The notes beneath the pieces are model-generated. The model was not told where the DNA came from, ran no database searches, and was given only the letters and a program-made list of their open reading frames with translations. 64,000 bases of DNA from Arthrobacter sp. PsM3 (lineage in GTDB: Bacteria; Actinomycetota; Actinomycetes; Actinomycetales; Micrococcaceae), in assembly GCF_030433895.1 (NCBI RefSeq), contig NZ_JARUXE010000020.1, forward strand, positions 1 to 64,000, written 5' to 3'. Below are positions 59,644 to 64,000 of this stretch, in pieces. The position numbers were made by a program, and so were the translations under genes. The number at the start of each line of letters is the position of its first letter. Positions within the stretch are counted from its first letter, which is position 1.

Positions 59644-62379
59644 TTAGCCGAGGCGAGCGTGTTCCACCGGTCCGGAGATGACATCTTTGAGTTCCGACCT
59701 GCTTGCGACGTGGAGTTTGGCGTACACCTGGTACAGGTGTCCCTCAACCGTGCGGACGGAAACGTGCATCTCATCGGCGATCTTCCGGTTGGAGGTACCC
59801 GCGGCCGCCCGGACCGCCACCTCGGATTCCCGGGCCGTCAACGTCGAGGTCAGCAGGGAGAGCACACCCTTTCTCGGGTTCCCGAACCGGTCTTCCAAGG
59901 ACTGCTGGGTGCGCTGGGCCATCCTGAGGGAGATGCGGTTCCCGGCATCGTTGGCGCAGCTGACAGCCTTTCTCGTCACGTCCCTGGCGAAGACGGCGTG
60001 TCCGGCGGCATCGGCGTCCTTGGACGTGGCCAGCAATTCCTCGCTGTCGGCATCCTTGAGGCCGTCTGCGAGACGCGAGCACAGGCCGGCGAAGTGCCCC
60101 GTAACCTGGCCCGCAAGATCGCTCAGTTTTTGGCCGGCCTGGCGGTCCCCCAGTCTGGCCACCGCCGAGAGGAACTGGAGCCCGGTGGCCAGCGCGGAGG
60201 CTTCGGCGTCAACGTCTGCTTCCTGCTTCAGCGCGCGGAGGGCCTCGGTCTTTTGGCCGATTTCCGCTTTGGCGGATAGCTCGAAATACCGTGTGATCCG
60301 ATTCACCAGCCACGACGCCCGGGGCATCGGCTCCTCGACCTCCATCAGCAGGGCGGCCGCTTTTTCCTCATCGCCCTGGAGCGCGAACGCATAGGCGCAC
60401 GCGGCCGTTGCGAGACCGGCAACAGCATCCGGATCGTGCACGCTGAGCTGCCAGACCCCGGCCTGCAGCCGCTGGATTGCCCGAGTTAGGTAACCCCGGT
60501 GGAGGTCGACGATCCCCTGTCCGATCTCGAACATGCCGCCCAGCCTGGCCTGCTCGTCCCAGGACTCAGAAGTGGCCGCGATGAAGTCTGCGGCCTCCCG
60601 GAACTTTGCCGAGAGCAGCAGGAGGAGCAGGAACCGGCCCCTGACCTCCCGGATCGAGCCATCGGCCAGGTCCATGGTGGCGGCGGCGAGAATGACCTGC
60701 CTGCCCAGCCCCACAGCGCCCAGGATGTCTCCGGTGACAGCCATCGCCTCACAAAGCAGGCTCGCCGCCATGATCTTGGCTTCGCTGCCCAGGTCGCTGG
60801 AATCCACATCCTGGAACATTTGCAGGACATCACCGTACCGGCCTTCGAAAACGGCGAGCTCGGCGTAAGCCAGGCGCACCCGCTCAGCCACGGAGCCCAG
60901 CTTCGCCCCGGCATCCCCGGACATCGTGAGCCGCAGCTCGATGTCCTGCAACCTGGCCAGTGCGTTTGACGCGGCCACGGGGCTGCGCCTGTCCAGCTCT
61001 GCCCACAGCAGCTGAAGTGCGGCCCACTGATCCAAAGCCAGACTGTCACCGGCCCGCTTTTCAACGTCAGTGAGGACTCTTCGGGCTGCTTCGTCATTGT
61101 GAAGGGTAATGAAGGCACGGGCAGATTCAACGGCCACTTCCGCCAGCTTGTCTTGTCCGGCGATTTCCCGGGTGAACCGCAGGGCGGACTGCGGATCGGA
61201 CGCGTCGTTCGCGAGGCGGGCTGCGGCCAGGGCCAGCTGGGGATCCACCTCTTCCCCGCAGTCCAGTGCCCACGCGACCGCGGTGGATCCCGTGTATTCG
61301 TCCATGTCCAGGTCCTGGAGCACAGCGCCGAGCCGACGGCGGAGCTCCGCACTGCGGCCTGGCGGAACGACGCTGGCGACGATGCCGGCGGTTACCGGGT
61401 TGGCGATGCTCACCATAGGCGGATGTTCATGGCTGACGTGGATCAGCGCGCGCTCCTGGAGGGTGTCGATGTCCTGCGCCTTGGAGACGCTCATCAGGGT
61501 CTGCAGGGGCAGGGCTCCGGCGAGCGATAAGAGTTCAAATACATCGCGCTGGCCCGGGCTGAGCCGGTTGAGGCGGGCTTTCAGCACGTCCCGGATTTCA
61601 CCGGCCAGCGCCACCGGGCGGTCCCCCAAAACCCAGGAATCCTCATGGCGGACAATCGTTCCCAGCTTGATCTGCTCCCGCGCCAGGGAGTGCAGGAAGA
61701 GCGCATTGCCCCCGCTGGCGTTCCACAGCGCGCGTGCCGCGGCGTGGGAAAAGTGTCCACCATACTCCTGGGCGAGGCTGTCCGCCGTTTCGCGGAAATC
61801 GAAGGGGCCAAGGTCCACCCGGCGGAGCAGGTCATCTTTCCAGAGGCCCATGATGTCGCTGCCCAGATTGGGCAGGTCAACGCACGCGGCGAGCAGCAGA
61901 ACGTGGCCGCCGGCGCAGAGCTGCGCAACCATCATGGTGGAGAGCTCATCCAGGTCATGGGCATTATCGACAAAGAGTACGACGCTGCGGCCCTGGGCAC
62001 GGGTATGGAGCAGCTGGGTCAGGCCCCGCAGCACCATCAGCGGGTGCTCAAGATGGGAGGCGTCCAGATCGTTAAGCAGTACGCTGAGGGCGCCGTACGG
62101 GAGCTTGGAGGAAATGGAGCTGCCCCGGACCTGAACTACCAGGTACTCGTCACCGAGCTTTTCCAGGGAACGCTGGGCAATAAAGGACTTGCCGGCCCCG
62201 TGTTCCCCCACAATCACTGCGCCGCAACCGGATCCCGTGGTCAGGGCCGCGACGACGTCGACAACGGTTTGGTGCCGCGTGTAATGCTTCCCTTGCCATG
62301 CCTTCCCCTGGCGTTGGGCGGCTGAAATCATATCTGTTCTGCCGCTGCCCGAGGACAGGCCGGCTTCTTGCTGAAACAT
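59644..62379 (-). CDS. LuxR family regulator with AAA ATPase domain (LAL), second copy
   Basis: A 911-aa paralogue of the neighbouring regulator. Walker A GEHGAGKS (58-65), Walker B VVLFVDNA (133-140), a helical repeat middle and a terminal LuxR HTH (about 847-900, LTARESEVAV and VSVRTVEGHLYQVYAKL). The ATG at 62379 is chosen because GAAGG lies about 10 bases upstream; an ATG at 62427 is in frame but has no ribosome site. It ends 66 bases before the first copy, so the two could be cotranscribed. Inducer and targets unknown. Confidence 0.9.
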   Translation of the reverse strand: MFQQEAGLSSGSGRTDMISAAQRQGKAWQGKHYTRHQTVVDVVAALTTGSGCGAVIVGEHGAGKSFIAQRSLEKLGDEYLVVQVRGSSISSKLPYGALSVLLNDLDASHLEHPLMVLRGLTQLLHTRAQGRSVVLFVDNAHDLDELSTMMVAQLCAGGHVLLLAACVDLPNLGSDIMGLWKDDLLRRVDLGPFDFRETADSLAQEYGGHFSHAAARALWNASGGNALFLHSLAREQIKLGTIVRHEDSWVLGDRPVALAGEIRDVLKARLNRLSPGQRDVFELLSLAGALPLQTLMSVSKAQDIDTLQERALIHVSHEHPPMVSIANPVTAGIVASVVPPGRSAELRRRLGAVLQDLDMDEYTGSTAVAWALDCGEEVDPQLALAAARLANDASDPQSALRFTREIAGQDKLAEVAVESARAFITLHNDEAARRVLTDVEKRAGDSLALDQWAALQLLWAELDRRSPVAASNALARLQDIELRLTMSGDAGAKLGSVAERVRLAYAELAVFEGRYGDVLQMFQDVDSSDLGSEAKIMAASLLCEAMAVTGDILGAVGLGRQVILAAATMDLADGSIREVRGRFLLLLLLSAKFREAADFIAATSESWDEQARLGGMFEIGQGIVDLHRGYLTRAIQRLQAGVWQLSVHDPDAVAGLATAACAYAFALQGDEEKAAALLMEVEEPMPRASWLVNRITRYFELSAKAEIGQKTEALRALKQEADVDAEASALATGLQFLSAVARLGDRQAGQKLSDLAGQVTGHFAGLCSRLADGLKDADSEELLATSKDADAAGHAVFARDVTRKAVSCANDAGNRISLRMAQRTQQSLEDRFGNPRKGVLSLLTSTLTARESEVAVRAAAGTSNRKIADEMHVSVRTVEGHLYQVYAKLHVASRSELKDVISGPVEHARLG

Positions 62380-62758
62380 GAGAGAGACCTTCGCAATCAA
62401 AGTATTGACTACCGATATCTCCAACATATTGACAGCAGGAAAGTTGGGGATGCGTATGCGCTACTCGATTACCGGCGCGGGGACGGGACTTGGGCTACGT
62501 GGCTGTACTCAGGATCCGCAGGCAGTGCGGTGGTCAATACCAAGTAGTCATACCGTCCGCATGGCCGGTGCCCCGTGATCGTTGGCGCGGGGCGCTCCTG
62601 CCGACGAAAGCGTCGTAGGGCTGCCGTTTGGGTTGATGCCACGGCTCCGGACGGCTGCCGTTTGGCTGTGAATCTGCGGCCCGGTGCCAGCACAGTCCTG
62701 GCACGGCCGCCCGGCCTGCGGGCGGCCGAGCCAGGACTGCGGCCACTGAAAAACTTAG

Positions 62759-62820
62759 GGAGCCGACGGCGGCTGGGGGGAGGAACCTCGGTCTCAGAAG
62801 GTTCCGACGCCGTCGGCTCC
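62759..62820. repeat. nested inverted repeat (possible structured RNA or terminator)
   Basis: Outer arms of 13 bp (GGAGCCGACGGCG 62759-62771 and complement 62808-62820) enclose a second stem GGAACCT/AGGTTCC (62782-62788, 62799-62805). Purine-rich internal loop GGGGGGA. Confidence 0.6.
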
Positions 62821-63254
62821 GTCAAAGGGGTTCACGCACTGGGCGGGAACCATTTGGGGAGACCATTTCAGAATGCGTTTAGTATCTATGGAACCGGCGC
62901 GGACCATCATTCCCCACGCCAGCGGTCCTGGCAGCTTCATCGGAAGGCCTGGGCCGCATCTGCGTTGATGGCTCCACGTTCAAAGTCCTTTGTCGTGTGG
63001 TTCCTGGTGCTGACTACAATCTAGCGAACGGAACGCCGACGGCGCACCGGTAGTGCGTACTCGAATTCGTGGCGGGTTCCGAACGAAGCGCGATCGAGGG
63101 TACTTGCCCTGGCGGCCGGCTTCCGACGCTTCCGCGGCCCGGCTACGCGGTCCCCATACGCGGCCGGCCTGGAGCCTACTTGCCGGCCACCCCGAGCTAC
63201 GCACGCGGGGCGGCCAGGGGCGCCGGATCCTTCCGGCCGCCGGGCACCCGGGCC

Positions 63255-63294
63255 GCCACGGCGGGCGAAAGGACGCCACGGCGGGCGAAAGGAC
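63255..63294. repeat. 20-bp tandem duplication
   Basis: GCCACGGCGGGCGAAAGGAC occurs twice head to tail (63255-63274, 63275-63294), with GCCAC beginning a third copy. Confidence 0.85.
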
Positions 63295-63317
63295 GCCACT
63301 GCGCAAAGGGGCGGAGG

Positions 63318-64000
63318 CTAGGAGGGGGACACTCCGGGCAACTGATCCCGGCCCTTGACGTTGAGCTTGGCGTAGCTGCGGTACAAGTGGCCCTCGACCG
63401 TCCGGATGGACACCTGCAGTTCGGCGGCGATCTGGCGGTCGCTGAGGCCCCGCACCGCCAGTGCCACGATGTCGCGCTCACGCCGTGTCAGCAAACCGAG
63501 GGCGTCGGTCTCGGTTTGCTGTTCCTCGCCATCGATGCTGTCTGCCCTGTCCAGGCACCGTTTCCGCTGGGACATCGCCATGCGCTCCCTGAGGGTGTCG
63601 CCGGCTGCCCGGAAACTGTTCGCGGCGGCATCATAGGCCAGGGCCGCGAAGCCCCAGAGCCCGGCATCTTCGCAGCTCTTGCCCGCGTCCAGATGGTCCG
63701 CGGCCAGATCGGTGCTGACCGCAGCCGCATAGCGACAGAGCGCGGCGGCCCGGGGACCCTCCAGCGCGGGCTGCAGTTCAAGCAGCCGGGACGCGGAGTT
63801 CCGGTCCCCCAGGGCAAGGCAGAAGGAAAGCGAGTCCAATTCCAGGCCGGCCGTGGAAGCATCGCCATGCGGCCGGCCCAGCGTCCGGAGCTCGTCGACA
63901 GCACCCGGGTAATTGCCAAGCCGGGCTTTTCCGTAGGCGACTGCCATTTGCGAGAGGATGCGCAGGTAGCGTGACACGGCCCGTGGCGCCGCCTCGTAGT
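63318..64000 (-). CDS. LuxR family regulator, third copy (partial)
   Basis: The C-terminal 227 codons of a gene that continues past the right edge: the frame stays open to base 64000 (YEAAPRA before the GTG at 63977), so that GTG is probably internal. It has TPR-like helices and a terminal LuxR HTH (LTRRERDIVALAVRG and VSIRTVEGHLYRSYAKLNV). The HTH is closely related to those of the two upstream-numbered paralogues, so this is most likely a third LAL protein; its ATPase part is outside the window. Confidence 0.88.
   Translation of the reverse strand, partial: YEAAPRAVSRYLRILSQMAVAYGKARLGNYPGAVDELRTLGRPHGDASTAGLELDSLSFCLALGDRNSASRLLELQPALEGPRAAALCRYAAAVSTDLAADHLDAGKSCEDAGLWGFAALAYDAAANSFRAAGDTLRERMAMSQRKRCLDRADSIDGEEQQTETDALGLLTRRERDIVALAVRGLSDRQIAAELQVSIRTVEGHLYRSYAKLNVKGRDQLPGVSPS

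Larger units (their letters stand above)
62380..63317. other. long intergenic region between LAL regulators
   Basis: 938 bases with no convincing gene. Open frames exist on both strands but are Arg/Pro/Ala-rich and lack ribosome sites. Visible structures: an AT-rich promoter-like zone just before the second regulator, two GGCTGCCGTTTGG direct repeats (about 62626 and 62656), the nested hairpin at 62759-62820, and a 20-bp tandem repeat at 63255-63294. Confidence 0.5.

Noticed and set aside
62575..63024. 149-codon open frame in the gap between LAL genes
   Set aside because: Starts inside low-complexity GC-rich DNA, reads through the nested hairpin, Arg/Ser-rich, no ribosome site and no recognised domain; a decayed gene cannot be excluded.

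Overview
The window looks like a chromosomal segment of a high-GC Gram-positive bacterium of the Micrococcaceae, most probably Arthrobacter or Pseudarthrobacter. The basis is the strong GC3 bias, the frequent GTG starts, actinobacterial marker genes (acyl-CoA carboxylase epsilon subunit, DUF2505, SCO4848-type protein, a HemD-like OmpR regulator) and the order birA / accD-accE / maf / accA / lpdA / punA / phosphohexomutase. That order parallels the Mycobacterium tuberculosis Rv3278c-Rv3308 segment as I recall it. No 16S rRNA, tRNA, CRISPR array or intact transposase is visible, so the genus call is an inference.

Layout. 1-400: 5' end of a large secreted or membrane repeat protein. 572-4465 (minus): SDR oxidoreductase, birA, PH-domain membrane protein and class III adenylate cyclase, the last three overlapping. 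4740-6616: accD-accE. 6715-8408: DUF885 peptidase gene broken by a 1-base deletion. 8762-14822: dicarboxylate/glutamate symporter, secreted helical-repeat protein, YbjQ, and a TetR-MMPL exporter pair. 14906-16763 (minus): three overlapping genes encoding a 55-aa membrane peptide, a cytochrome b6-like protein and a double-anchored partner. 17319-22240: membrane esterase, maf, biotin carboxylase/BCCP subunit, glutamine amidotransferase. 22322-29259: MHS transporter, then the nitrate uptake and assimilation operon narK-nasC-nasB. 29397-33128: small lipoprotein and membrane proteins, DUF805, hemG-like flavodoxin. 33309-39740: aldehyde dehydrogenase, lpdA, punA, Rrf2 regulator, phosphohexomutase. 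39759-46382: nitrite assimilation (nirD, divergent nirB-cobA-nnaR, stand-alone FAD oxidoreductase). 46551-56658: deoC, small membrane proteins, mfd, NAD-binding protein, sufU-sufS. 56863-64000 (minus): three large LuxR-family ATPase (LAL) regulators.

How the genes work together. Nitrate is imported by NarK, reduced by NasC/NasB, and nitrite is reduced to ammonium by NirB/NirD, with siroheme from the CobA methyltransferase and control by NnaR. Their promoters share 11-bp-phased GlnR-like half-sites placed exactly 10 bp from a TAnnnT -10 hexamer. AccD, AccE and the BccA-type alpha chain, with BirA to biotinylate it, form an acyl-CoA carboxylase; both carboxylase transcription units carry the same TTGTAG-N5-CTACA palindrome. 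PunA, DeoC and the phosphohexomutase fit nucleoside salvage.

Sequence-scale features. Thirteen genes have a TAnnnT-like hexamer ending 6 or 7 bp before the start codon and no ribosome binding site, the signature of leaderless transcripts. At least three copies of one intergenic palindromic repeat are present, together with several perfect intrinsic-terminator hairpins between convergent genes and a six-unit, exactly 10-bp TGTCC array upstream of sufS. The best candidate for an under-described system is the cytochrome b6-like three-gene operon at 14906-16763.
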